From Minisyncoccota bacterium (GTDB lineage Bacteria > Patescibacteriota > Minisyncoccia > Phycocordibacterales > UBA9973): a stretch of 42,685 nucleotides of DNA. Position numbers and translations under genes: made by a program. The notes beneath the pieces were generated by a model. That model was not told the DNA's origin. It did no database searches and saw only the letters and a program-made list of their open reading frames with translations. The stretch lies in NCBI GenBank assembly GCA_017991395.1, contig JAGOQQ010000003.1, positions 66,400-109,084 of the forward strand, written 5' to 3'. Below, piece by piece: positions 25,338-33,889 of the stretch. Positions within the stretch are counted from its first letter, which is position 1, and the number at the start of each line of letters is the position of its first letter.

Positions 25338-25365
25338 ATTATATACTTCTGTAAATATAAGTCAA
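25338..25365 (-). promoter_or_regulatory. Promoter of the 16S rRNA gene
   Basis: TTGACT (25360-25365), 16-nt spacer and TATAAT (25338-25343) on the minus strand. Confidence 0.8.
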
Positions 25366-25381
25366 GTGTTCAAAACAACGT

Positions 25382-25411
25382 AAAAAACCCTTATAGAATA
25401 AGGGTTTTTTA
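25382..25411. terminator. Terminator downstream of the PG-binding protein gene
   Basis: AAAAAACCCTTAT-aga-ATAAGGGTTTTTT, a near-perfect hairpin flanked by A and T tracts, 30 nt past the stop at 25442 and just upstream of the 16S promoter. Confidence 0.85.
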
Positions 25412-25441
25412 GAGAGATGAACGAGGCTTCTGTGGATAGTA

Positions 25442-26344
25442 TTATTGACTACAACTGACCACAGATCCATCATTACTTATCGTACACATAGAGTTGAGTT
25501 TCTCGCGAGTCAGTGGTCCTACAATTCCAGAAGCAGGAGAGATTCCGTATGCTGTTTGAAATGCTTTTACCGCAGCCTCTGTTTTTGAAAGGAAATTGCC
25601 AGATGGAGTTGCAGAAAGGAATCCGAGACTCACAAGCATCTTCTGAAGTTTTGTTACATCGCTACTGATTGATCCTGAACGAAGAGTTGTAGTGAGGATT
25701 GGATTTGAGGTTCCAGGATTTGATACTCGAGTCGCACCGTCAATACATCCTTGGCCCCAACATGGAACGCAGAAATTGTTTTTACAAGCTTGACCTTGTG
25801 GGCATGTCTCACTTCGTGTACAAGCTTTTTTTCTTTCAGCTGTTCCACTGCTTCCTGTTCCTGTTGAAGGAGAAGATGTTCTTTGTGTTGCGGTTGCGCC
25901 ACTAGCTCGCGGGGCAGAACAAATTCCTTGAAGGTTTGTAGATCCGTATGACCCCCAACATCCTTCCGGCCACGCACTCGGACTACCCACACCATTGACA
26001 ACACAACATCCACCACCAGTTCCTGGACAATTTGGACACACATAGTGCGCATCCACTACAATACCTCCAGGTGATGTAGGATCAGTGTATGAATTGTCAA
26101 TTTGCTTTACCCATCCAAGTTTTTTTATTGTATTTTCAATTTCAGCCATTGAAAATGTTTTTGATGGCGTGTTTGCAATTTTGTCACCCATCAGACCACC
26201 TGTCGCATTTTTATTTACAAGAGCGCGGCCAGAATTGGCGACCTGTGTTTCAAGAGAATTTAAATCGTTGCGAATACCTGCAATCATCACCATACCAGTG
26301 GCGACAAGTGCGAGTACGAGAAATTGTATGTAATTTTTTTTCAT
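25442..26344 (-). CDS. Exported Cys-rich protein with C-terminal peptidoglycan-binding domain
   Basis: 300 residues. An N-terminal hydrophobic segment (about 5-24) anchors or exports the protein. The middle contains two Cys-rich parts: CPNCPGTGGGCC near residue 110 and CTRSETCPQGQACKNNFC with PCWGQGC near 175-205. The last ~75 residues match the PG_binding_1 fold (ISSDVTKLQKMLVSLGFL, KTEAAVKAFQTAYGI, GIVGPLTREKLNSM), which binds peptidoglycan. A short pilin-like start (KKNYIQFLVLALVATGMVMIAGI) without the classical prepilin motif is noted. No Shine-Dalgarno motif is seen. Confidence 0.87.
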   Translation of the reverse strand: MKKNYIQFLVLALVATGMVMIAGIRNDLNSLETQVANSGRALVNKNATGGLMGDKIANTPSKTFSMAEIENTIKKLGWVKQIDNSYTDPTSPGGIVVDAHYVCPNCPGTGGGCCVVNGVGSPSAWPEGCWGSYGSTNLQGICSAPRASGATATQRTSSPSTGTGSSGTAERKKACTRSETCPQGQACKNNFCVPCWGQGCIDGATRVSNPGTSNPILTTTLRSGSISSDVTKLQKMLVSLGFLSATPSGNFLSKTEAAVKAFQTAYGISPASGIVGPLTREKLNSMCTISNDGSVVSCSQ

Positions 26345-26434
26345 AATAAATAAAGAACGTTGCGAATAAAATTGCTAATACATAAATTGTATCAAACAAA
26401 TTTAAAATAGTATAAATAGTTTTCCACAAAAAAA

Positions 26435-26462
26435 AATGATTACCTTTTTAAAGGCAATCATT
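26435..26462 (-). terminator. Terminator after the 193-aa exported protein gene
   Basis: AATGATTaCCTTT pairs with AAAGGcAATCATT, followed on the minus strand by TTTTTTT; it begins 7 nt past the stop at 26470. Confidence 0.75.
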
Positions 26463-26469
26463 AACATGT

Positions 26470-27051
26470 TTACATTGTGAGATGTTGCGCAACTCGCACG
26501 GGAGTTGTTTGGTACAAATCCATTTCCTTATCACTAAATCTTTTAGATCCAGTTCGAAAGTCTTTAGCAATCGGTATAAATTGTCCAGAAATCATACTTA
26601 CTATAAGCATAAGATTGTTCTTTCTATACTTTACATTATTAATAGTGACTGTTGTATATTCAAGGCATTTCATCACTGGAAACTTTTTTTGATATACACC
26701 GCCATTTCCAGATTTTTTATACAAAAATCCAAAATGTACTTCAAAAGTAGTGTCTCCCGAGATTTCATACAACCCCGCATACATATAATGTATAGAATCT
26801 CTTGTTTTAACTCCTCCGATAAGCGTATCTCTTGTATCAAACCTGCTAGGCATAAGTGGCAAAAGGCACAGAGTGTCCTTTTTCTTCATCGATACTGCGT
26901 CAAACACCGCGGACCGCACTTGCTTCAGATCAGCCAAATATTCTGCCTTTTCACTTGAATTGAGCAGTCTTAAGAGTGCAGAACCCTCTTGTGCATAACT
27001 TGAAATTCCTCCAAGTACAACCATCATCACGACTATTATTTTGTTCTTCAT
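26470..27051 (-). CDS. Small exported protein, Bacteroidota-like
   Basis: 193 residues from the ATG at 27051. A signal peptide (MKNKIIVVMMVVLGGISSYA) ends SYAQ, a context typical of Bacteroidota signal peptides. The mature part is beta-rich with polar strands (RDSIHYMYAGLYEISGDTTFEVHFGFLYK) and no family I recognise. An upstream TTG could extend it by nine codons, but that TTG overlaps the -10 box, so the ATG is preferred. Its promoter leaves an ~11-nt leader, unlike the leaderless neighbours. With the T9SS-like gene at 14548 it is the second Bacteroidota-like gene in the window. Confidence 0.75.
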   Translation of the reverse strand: MKNKIIVVMMVVLGGISSYAQEGSALLRLLNSSEKAEYLADLKQVRSAVFDAVSMKKKDTLCLLPLMPSRFDTRDTLIGGVKTRDSIHYMYAGLYEISGDTTFEVHFGFLYKKSGNGGVYQKKFPVMKCLEYTTVTINNVKYRKNNLMLIVSMISGQFIPIAKDFRTGSKRFSDKEMDLYQTTPVRVAQHLTM

Positions 27052-27069
27052 TACCTTATGTTTTACTCT

Positions 27070-27097
27070 ATAATACAATTTTTTAAATATTAGTCAA
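27070..27097 (-). promoter_or_regulatory. Promoter of the 193-aa exported protein gene (with leader)
   Basis: TTGACT, 16-nt spacer and TATTAT on the minus strand; 18 nt lie between the -10 hexamer and the ATG at 27051. Confidence 0.6.
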
Positions 27098-27121
27098 TAC
27101 GCGATCACGTATTCCCCACAT

Positions 27122-27150
27122 TTGCATTTTGGCACTCAATCTGGCATACT
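27122..27150 (+). promoter_or_regulatory. Promoter of the secG operon, leaderless
   Basis: TTGCAT (27122-27127), 17-nt spacer, extended -10 TGG-CATACT (hexamer 27145-27150), then 7 nt to the ATG at 27158. Confidence 0.65.
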
Positions 27151-27157
27151 TATCCGC

Positions 27158-27385
27158 ATGGAATCATTTTCTAATGTACTACCGTGGATTCAGATTATTC
27201 TTTCTGTAATTCTCATCATCGCGATTCTTCTACAGCAATCAGGAACAGGACTCGGAGGAGCCCTAGGTGGAAGTGACTCAGTTATCTACCATACAAAACG
27301 TGGATCTGAAAAATTCCTATTTAATCTGACACTTGTGTTGGGAGTGCTTTTTATTGCACTTTCTGTCGCACAAATTCTTCTTTAA
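27158..27385 (+). CDS. secG: Preprotein translocase subunit SecG
   Basis: 75 residues with two transmembrane helices (about 8-25 and 53-72). Between them lies the conserved LLQQSGTGLGGALGG segment, diagnostic of SecG, the accessory subunit of the SecYEG channel. I start at the ATG at 27158 because the promoter -10 box ends 7 nt upstream; a 12-codon extension would include the promoter. It is the first gene of a five-gene operon, 46 nt before the solute-binding protein gene. Confidence 0.93.
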   Translation: MESFSNVLPWIQIILSVILIIAILLQQSGTGLGGALGGSDSVIYHTKRGSEKFLFNLTLVLGVLFIALSVAQILL

Positions 27386-27431
27386 TTTAGTTCCATAAGA
27401 AGAAAAACGTACATTAGTTCATTCATAGTAT

Positions 27432-29159
27432 ATGGATCAAACATCTGGTGTTCTTAAGAGTGGTGTTTTAAATAAATCTTCACTCAAACGTGCTCTTCAT
27501 GCGCTCTCAAAAAAAGAGTGGTATGTATTTGTGATACTTTTTTCTCTGCTTATACTTTCAACATTTGGAATCCTTTGGAAAATCAACAACCAATTTCTCG
27601 TTGAAGTACCTGCCTATGGTGGAACTATTCACGAAGGTATCGTGGGTACTCCGCGATTTGTAAATCCAATCCTCGCACTTTCAGACGCCGATCGAGACAT
27701 CACGACGCTTGTGTATGCAGGTCTCATGAAAAAGCTTCCGGACGGAACATTTGTTCCTGATATGGCCGAATCCTACACACTTTCAGAAGATGGACTCAAT
27801 TATGAATTCACTCTTCGCCAAGGAATAACCTTTCACGATGGTAAACCTTTGACTTCAGACGATGTAATATTCACCGTACAAAAAATAAAGGATCCACTCC
27901 TTAAAAGTCCACGAAGACTCAACTGGGAAGGAGTTCTTGTTGAAAAAATCGACGATAGAACAATTTCATTTTCACTCAAACAACCATTCGCATCATTCTT
28001 AGACAACACTACTACCGGAATCGTCCCTTCACATATTTGGGCAGAGCTCACACCGGAAGAAATGAGCTTCAGTGATTTGAACACATACGCAATCGGATCA
28101 GGACCATTTGAAATTAATTCAGTAAACAAAAAATCATCTGGAATACCACTTAGCTATGAACTCACCTCTTTCAAAAAATACGTAGGTGGTCGCCCATATC
28201 TCAACAAAATTGTCGTACATTTTTATGCTAATGAAAAAGATCTTGCGAAAGCAATTTCTTCAAACGATATTGATCACGCAAGTGGACTTTCGCCTTCATT
28301 TTCTGCAAGTCTTGAAACCGAAGGGTATCAAGTTGCAAACGGAGTCCTCCCTCGAATCTTTGGACTTTATTACAACCAAACTCAGGCAACAGTCTTTACC
28401 GACCGAAATGTATTGAGTGCTATCGATCGTGCAATCGACAAAGAAAAAATCGTTCGAGAAATTCTTTATGGATACGGTACTCCGATAGATTCTCCAATTC
28501 CTCAAAAAATTGTAGGGATGTCTCCACGCACACCTTCATCATATGAAGAAGCAAGAAATATTCTCGACAATGCGGGATGGAAAATAAACGCAAATGGCGT
28601 TCGAGAAAAAACTTCTGGAACAAATGGAACTATTCTTGAATTTTCAATCACCACTGTTGACTCACCAGAGCTTACAAAAGTTGCAGAGTATATCAAGCAA
28701 GACCTGCTCGCAATCGGAATCCCAGTCGAAATCAGAGTATATGACATGGGTACACTGAACCAATCAATCATTCGTCCTCGAAAATACGACATGCTGTTGT
28801 TTGGCCAAATAATAAACCACGAATCAGACTTATTTGCCTTTTGGCACTCATCACAGCGAAATGATCCCGGGCTCAACATTGCACAGTACGCCAATTCAAA
28901 AGTAGACAAACTACTTGAAACATTTATTGGACAACTTGATGTCGACTCTCGCACGCAAACACTTTCAACACTTCAAGAAGAGATGAAAAAGGATTTCCCT
29001 GCAGTTTTTCTCTATTCACCTGATTTTACCTACATCATCAAAGATGACATTCAAAATGTAGATATAAGTGGTGTGACCCAGCCTTCGGATCGTTTTTCAA
29101 CAATCGAATCTTGGTATTTATACACAGATCGCATTTGGAAAGTATTTATTAACAACTAA
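27432..29159 (+). CDS. Membrane-anchored family 5 extracellular solute-binding protein
   Basis: 575 residues. The first ~32 are cytoplasmic, 33-54 form one transmembrane helix (WYVFVILFSLLILSTFGIL), and the rest is outside. The SBP_bac_5 signature region is clear: DGTFVPDMAESYTLSEDGLNYEFTLR, then GITFHDGKPLTSDDVIFTV and, further on, DRNVLSAIDRAIDKEKIV. Such proteins capture oligopeptides for ABC importers (OppA/DppA). No permease or ATPase gene is near, so the partner must be elsewhere. The usual lipobox is replaced by an uncleaved anchor, consistent with a cell without typical lipoprotein processing. Confidence 0.92.
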   Translation: MDQTSGVLKSGVLNKSSLKRALHALSKKEWYVFVILFSLLILSTFGILWKINNQFLVEVPAYGGTIHEGIVGTPRFVNPILALSDADRDITTLVYAGLMKKLPDGTFVPDMAESYTLSEDGLNYEFTLRQGITFHDGKPLTSDDVIFTVQKIKDPLLKSPRRLNWEGVLVEKIDDRTISFSLKQPFASFLDNTTTGIVPSHIWAELTPEEMSFSDLNTYAIGSGPFEINSVNKKSSGIPLSYELTSFKKYVGGRPYLNKIVVHFYANEKDLAKAISSNDIDHASGLSPSFSASLETEGYQVANGVLPRIFGLYYNQTQATVFTDRNVLSAIDRAIDKEKIVREILYGYGTPIDSPIPQKIVGMSPRTPSSYEEARNILDNAGWKINANGVREKTSGTNGTILEFSITTVDSPELTKVAEYIKQDLLAIGIPVEIRVYDMGTLNQSIIRPRKYDMLLFGQIINHESDLFAFWHSSQRNDPGLNIAQYANSKVDKLLETFIGQLDVDSRTQTLSTLQEEMKKDFPAVFLYSPDFTYIIKDDIQNVDISGVTQPSDRFSTIESWYLYTDRIWKVFINN

Positions 29160-29181
29160 TTACAATTTTAACTCAATTATT

Positions 29182-31122
29182 ATGTCAGAACAGAACAAAC
29201 AAGTCAGATGGACTCATAAGCCAAAGGCAAAAGAACACACAGCTTCTTCTCCTCAAAACCCGCATCACAAAAAACCACATCCAAATGGACAAAAACCCCA
29301 CGGATCACATGGTACTCATGCGAATAAAAAAAACGGCCCAAAAGCTCGTACATATCAATACTCGGGCAAAGGTGCACCTCGTGGACGAACACCCACACAT
29401 CGTGGACCAAAACGTAACTCTACAATCCCTCCTGTGCTCCCAGGTGTTATTCGAATTATTCCGCTCGGAGGTGTAGAAGAAATCGGAAAGAACATGATCG
29501 CAATCGAAACATCGGACGACTTGATTGTGGTTGATGCGGGAATGCAATTTGCTGGAGACGACACACCAGGAATCGACTACATCATTCCAAACACTCGATA
29601 TCTCGAAGAACGTCAGGACAAGATACGCGCAATGATCATCACCCACGGACACCTCGACCACATAGGTGGTGTGCCGCTTGTACTTTCGCGAATTGGAAAT
29701 CCTCCAGTGTATTCTCGAAATTTGTCAGTGCTTTTGATGAAAAAGCGGCATTCAGAATTTCCACAACTTCCCGCACTCAATGCCAACATTGTAGAAAAAG
29801 ACCAAAGCATCACACTCGGAAATATGAAAATTAAGTTTTGGGGTGTGACTCACACAATTCCAGACTCAATGGGTATCATTGTCGATACACCATATGGACA
29901 AATCATCACACCAGGAGACTACAAACTCGACCATGTTGATGGTATTCCAACTGACAGTGAAGAAAAAGAATACAAGCAATTTGATACTGCAAATGTGCTT
30001 CTTTTGATGACTGACTCAACCAACATTGAAAACGAAGGTTTTTCACTTCCTGAATTCAAAGTACACCTAGGACTTGAAAAAATGATTCGCGACAACAAGG
30101 GTGGACGTATCATCATCGCAGCCTTTGCGTCTCACATCACTCGCCTTATCAAGATTATTCAAATTGCAGAAGAATTCAATAAAAAAATTGTTGTTGAAGG
30201 ACGTTCGATGAAAAACAACGTCGATATCATGATCCAAGCTGGACTCGTCACTCCTAAAAAAGGAACGATTATTCCTGTGGAAGAAATGGAGAGTTATCCT
30301 CACGACAAAATCATCGTCCTTATGACAGGTGCTCAAGGTGAAGAATTCGCTGCGCTCAATCGTGCGGCGATGGGAACTCACGCAAAATTCAAACTCAGAA
30401 AAGGCGACACAATCATTCTTTCAGCCTCAATTGTGCCTGGAAATGAAATTGCGGTTGCAAAAATGAAAGACGGACTCGCGCGACAAGGTGTGAACATTGT
30501 GACCTACCGAACATCTGGAGAAGATTACGTGCATGCCACCGGACACGGAAACAAAGAGGACATCAAGTGGCTTCACAAAAAAGTGCACCCAAAATTCTTT
30601 ATTCCAATTCACGGACACCACCACATGCTTCAATCTCACAAGAGACTTGCGCTTGAACTTGGAATGCCAGAAGAAAATATCGTAGTTCCTGACAATGGAA
30701 GTATCATTGAAATTATCGAAAACGGAACCAAGATGGTTCTTCGCCAAGAAAAAGCACCTGGCGCTCCGATGATTGTGGATGGATTTTCTGTCGGCGATGT
30801 TCAAGACGTCGTGATTAGAGATCGACAAATGCTCGCACAAGATGGAATGTTTGTGATCATTGCCTCAATCGACACCGCCACAGGAAAACTCCGAAAATCA
30901 CCAGATCTTATTTCACGCGGTTTCGTATACCTAAAAGAAAACCAAGAGCTTCTTCGACAAGCACGAATCATCATCAAAAAAACAATCGAAGACAACACTG
31001 CAGGAATGGATCCAATCAACTTCGATGTCATCAAGACAGTTATCGGGGATCAAGTCTCAAAATTCCTTTATCAGAAAACTGCCAAAAGACCTCTCGTCAT
31101 TCCTGTGATATTATCAATGTAA
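29182..31122 (+). CDS. rnj: Ribonuclease J
   Basis: 646 residues. RNase J is a metallo-beta-lactamase/beta-CASP nuclease with 5'-3' exonuclease and endonuclease activity in mRNA turnover and rRNA maturation. The metal site HGHLDHIGG is at residues 155-163, preceded by IIPLGGVEEIGKNM; later HATGHG and PIHGHHHM contribute the beta-CASP and metal ligands. The C-terminal ~90 residues form the usual small domain. An unusual 85-residue N-terminal extension is rich in Lys, His, Pro and Gly (28 basic residues in the first 80), probably disordered and RNA-binding. It starts 22 nt after the solute-binding protein gene without a Shine-Dalgarno motif. Confidence 0.95.
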   Translation: MSEQNKQVRWTHKPKAKEHTASSPQNPHHKKPHPNGQKPHGSHGTHANKKNGPKARTYQYSGKGAPRGRTPTHRGPKRNSTIPPVLPGVIRIIPLGGVEEIGKNMIAIETSDDLIVVDAGMQFAGDDTPGIDYIIPNTRYLEERQDKIRAMIITHGHLDHIGGVPLVLSRIGNPPVYSRNLSVLLMKKRHSEFPQLPALNANIVEKDQSITLGNMKIKFWGVTHTIPDSMGIIVDTPYGQIITPGDYKLDHVDGIPTDSEEKEYKQFDTANVLLLMTDSTNIENEGFSLPEFKVHLGLEKMIRDNKGGRIIIAAFASHITRLIKIIQIAEEFNKKIVVEGRSMKNNVDIMIQAGLVTPKKGTIIPVEEMESYPHDKIIVLMTGAQGEEFAALNRAAMGTHAKFKLRKGDTIILSASIVPGNEIAVAKMKDGLARQGVNIVTYRTSGEDYVHATGHGNKEDIKWLHKKVHPKFFIPIHGHHHMLQSHKRLALELGMPEENIVVPDNGSIIEIIENGTKMVLRQEKAPGAPMIVDGFSVGDVQDVVIRDRQMLAQDGMFVIIASIDTATGKLRKSPDLISRGFVYLKENQELLRQARIIIKKTIEDNTAGMDPINFDVIKTVIGDQVSKFLYQKTAKRPLVIPVILSM

Positions 31123-31126
31123 GGAT

Positions 31127-32284
31127 ATGATGAAGAAAATTTTTAGAACACCGCTTCGAGTTCTGTATGCAGGTACTGTATTTTTTGCATTTCAAACTGC
31201 AATTACTGCGTACGTGAATTCGACAGCAATGCGTGAATATCTTCGCGGAAGCGATGTGGGTATTATCTATAGTAGTTCGGCATTGCTGACCATACTTGGA
31301 TTGTATCTAATTCCGCATGCGCTCAAAAAATTTGGGAATTACAAAACTTCACTCTTTCTTATTTCGGTATCGCTTATATCTCTGACTATAATTGCAACAA
31401 TACGCCACCAAAGTGTCTTGTTGTTTTTTATCATTTACTTGATGACCAACACGCTGATTTCGTATTGTCTTGATATTTTCATTGAGCATCACTCTGAGAC
31501 AGAAACTACCGGTCAGACACGTGGTGTCTATATGACAATCATCAATACTGCATGGGTCTGTGCACCACTTCTCGCAGGAGTACTTGCTACAAAGTATATA
31601 TTTAGCGTATATCTTCTCGCTGGACTGACCACGCTTCCACTACTTCTAGTGCTTATCGCAAAGTTCTCAAAATTCAAAGATGCACACTATGATCATATTT
31701 CTTTCCGAAAGACATTTGTTCGACTACTCAACTCAAAGAATCTTAGAAATATTTTCACTTCAAATTTTTTACTTCATTTCTTTTATTCATGGATGGTTGT
31801 CTTTAGTCCTCTGTATCTCGTCAATGAGCTCGGTGCAACATGGACAGAAGTAGGTATCATATTCACAATTATGCTTCTTCCGTTTGCACTTTTTGAGTAC
31901 CCTTTTGGTAAAATTGCTGACAAAAAAATAGGTGAAAAAGAATTGCTTATTCTTGGATTTTTGATTATAAGTATTTCAACCGTACTTTTTGCATTTAGCC
32001 CAGGCGCATCGCTTGTCATACTTACACTCATTCTCTTTTTGACACGTACTGGCGCAAGTATGGTAGAAATAATGTCTGAGACATATTTTTTCAAAAAAGT
32101 TGATGAATCCGATAGTGAACTTATCAGTATTTTCCGCTACACTGCGCCGCTTGCATATCTTGTCGGACCACTGACAGCGACTGTGTTGCTCCAGGTGGCG
32201 ACTTATCAAACACTTTTCGCACTACTTTCAATAATTATGCTGACCGGTATATATTTTTCATATGAAATCAAAGACACAAAATAA
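31127..32284 (+). CDS. Major facilitator superfamily transporter
   Basis: 385 residues with about 11-12 hydrophobic helices. The loop GYIxxKxADKKIGEKELLILG-like region (YPFGKIADKKIGEKE, about residues 262-276) resembles the MFS loop between helices in the second half. The substrate is unknown. Two ATGs stand in tandem (31127 and 31130); AAGGA lies one nt before the first and four nt before the second, the only place in this operon with a purine-rich motif near a start. The end overlaps the next gene by 23 nt. Confidence 0.88.
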   Translation: MMKKIFRTPLRVLYAGTVFFAFQTAITAYVNSTAMREYLRGSDVGIIYSSSALLTILGLYLIPHALKKFGNYKTSLFLISVSLISLTIIATIRHQSVLLFFIIYLMTNTLISYCLDIFIEHHSETETTGQTRGVYMTIINTAWVCAPLLAGVLATKYIFSVYLLAGLTTLPLLLVLIAKFSKFKDAHYDHISFRKTFVRLLNSKNLRNIFTSNFLLHFFYSWMVVFSPLYLVNELGATWTEVGIIFTIMLLPFALFEYPFGKIADKKIGEKELLILGFLIISISTVLFAFSPGASLVILTLILFLTRTGASMVEIMSETYFFKKVDESDSELISIFRYTAPLAYLVGPLTATVLLQVATYQTLFALLSIIMLTGIYFSYEIKDTK

Positions 32285-32993
32285 CAATGATGATGAGGCA
32301 ATTCGCCTCAATCTTCACATGGCCCAAATAGGACTCACGACTCGTCGTGGTGCTGATGAACTCATTAAAAAAGGAGAGGTTTTTGTAAATGGTAAAATGG
32401 CCGTACTCGGTCAAAAAGTTTCTCCTTCTGATAATATTGAGATTCTGGCACACGCCGCCAAAGTTCCACATGTATACTATGCATACAATAAGCCAGTCGG
32501 AATTGTCACAGTAAACCCTGGAAGTGGCGAAAAAGATATTTTAAGTACCACCACATTTCCAACAAAAGTCTTTCCAGTGGGACGACTCGACAAAGATTCA
32601 CATGGACTTATCATCATGACCAATGACGGCCGTGTCACTTCACATCTTCTTTCTCCAGAAAAAGATCACGAAAAAGAATACGTAGTACAAACTGATACTG
32701 ATTTCAATGAATTTTTTCTCGACAAACTTTCACGCGGTGTAAAATTTGATACATACACCACAAAACCATGCAAAACAAAACAGCTCGATTCTGATACTTT
32801 TTCTATAATTTTGACAGAAGGAAAGAACCGACAAATCAGACGGATGGTTTCGATATTTAGACATTTTGTAAAAGATTTGAAACGTGTCCGAATAGAAAAT
32901 ATCAAATTAGGTCCACTCAAAGAAGGCAAATTCCGCGCAATCGAAGGCAAAGAGCTCGACACATTTTTGAAAAAAATTGGAATAAAAAAATAA
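32262..32993 (+). CDS. RsuA/RluB/E/F-family pseudouridine synthase
   Basis: 243 residues. An N-terminal S4 RNA-binding domain (about residues 15-62: LNLHMAQIGLTTRRGADELIKKGEVFVNGK) is followed by a pseudouridine synthase domain with FPVGRLDKDSHGLIIMTNDG, whose Asp is the catalytic residue, and EGKNRQIRRM. The composition fits the RluF/RluB side of the family, which modifies 23S rRNA; RsuA (16S) is less likely. The start overlaps the MFS gene by 23 nt. The terminator begins within its stop codon. Confidence 0.92.
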   Translation: MKSKTQNNNDDEAIRLNLHMAQIGLTTRRGADELIKKGEVFVNGKMAVLGQKVSPSDNIEILAHAAKVPHVYYAYNKPVGIVTVNPGSGEKDILSTTTFPTKVFPVGRLDKDSHGLIIMTNDGRVTSHLLSPEKDHEKEYVVQTDTDFNEFFLDKLSRGVKFDTYTTKPCKTKQLDSDTFSIILTEGKNRQIRRMVSIFRHFVKDLKRVRIENIKLGPLKEGKFRAIEGKELDTFLKKIGIKK

Positions 32994-33020
32994 TACCCGG
33001 CTCAAAATGAATCGGGTATT
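32992..33020. terminator. Terminator at the end of the secG-rnj operon
   Basis: AATACCCG pairs with CGGGTATT around a 12-nt loop; it starts within the TAA of the pseudouridine synthase gene and probably also serves the convergent hypothetical gene. Confidence 0.8.
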
Positions 33021-33032
33021 TGATACTCACGC

Positions 33033-33758
33033 TTAGAGTAGTACAGGAATATTAATTCCTTCAAGTATAAAGTTCGCATCCACAACACTCACTTTATAGG
33101 TGTTTCCACACAAGTTAAAGACATGAACTACTTCAGTATTCTTCTTTAGATTTTTATACTTTGCCAAGCACACTATCTTTTGAGGGACAGTATTTCTCGG
33201 TGAGTCGAAAGAAAGAAAATCTTCGAATGCAAGCACGAGGGCTAAAGTGCAAAAAATATCTTGAATATAAATTTTTGTATCCAAAGAAGACAACATCTCA
33301 ATAAATTTACGCGACAAAATTCCTGGTGGAGAAACTGGTGAAATTAAACACGATGAGTGCAAGAAAGTGCGCTCTTTTGCAATGTGTCCTATCTTAAGAA
33401 CCGAAAATTCTACAGAATGTCTGCTCTTATCATCAGATGAAAACTTACTTACCATCCAAGGTCGAGACGAGACTGAGTTTGAGCAAAGTGACATAACTTC
33501 ATCCTTTCTTGTTTTAAGTCGTGCAAACTTTTCATCAAGAATCATCTTTTTAGATATCGCGCTTTCACTTTTCCCCCCATACGATACTGGATTTGTTTTT
33601 AAGAACCCATGCTCCTTTTTAAGTAGTACTTTAATACGTTTTGTGTACTCAATTTGTGTTTTTAATATATCGTGCGATATATTACTTCTCGTGCATGTGT
33701 CTCCCAAAATTAGATCAGTTCGCTCATTCGCGATTTCGCATGTATCAAGTGTAGTCAT
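33033..33758 (-). CDS. Hypothetical protein (241 aa)
   Basis: No family is recognised. From the ATG at 33758 the protein has 241 residues, with no signal peptide or clear transmembrane helix, six Cys, and a mixed polar composition. A GTG at 33818 would add 20 residues, but a TTGACA-16-TACAGT promoter candidate overlaps that extension, so the ATG is chosen. The leader would then be about 45 nt, longer than in most neighbours. It lies between two terminators and is transcribed alone. It could be intracellular; nothing around it suggests a function. Confidence 0.6.
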   Translation of the reverse strand: MTTLDTCEIANERTDLILGDTCTRSNISHDILKTQIEYTKRIKVLLKKEHGFLKTNPVSYGGKSESAISKKMILDEKFARLKTRKDEVMSLCSNSVSSRPWMVSKFSSDDKSRHSVEFSVLKIGHIAKERTFLHSSCLISPVSPPGILSRKFIEMLSSLDTKIYIQDIFCTLALVLAFEDFLSFDSPRNTVPQKIVCLAKYKNLKKNTEVVHVFNLCGNTYKVSVVDANFILEGINIPVLL

Positions 33759-33829
33759 AGTATGAGGTTTTTTAGGTTCAACTTTTTTTGTCTGTTTACT
33801 ACTGTATACCACTGACACAAAATGTCAAT

Positions 33830-33860
33830 AGAAAATCGGCACATGACGTGCCGATTTTCT
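33830..33860. terminator. Terminator of the peptidase-mutY-htrA operon
   Basis: AGAAAATCGGCAC-atgac-GTGCCGATTTTCT, a perfect 13-bp stem, 30 nt beyond the htrA stop codon. Confidence 0.88.
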
Positions 33861-33889
33861 AGCTTTACCAAGAGAACACTTATGTTTTG

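Noticed and set aside
33367-33765. 132-codon plus-strand frame opposite the hypothetical 241-residue gene
   Set aside because: Neither strand has recognisable domains here, but the minus frame is longer and spans almost the whole interval between two terminators; the plus frame has no upstream promoter. The choice is moderate in confidence.
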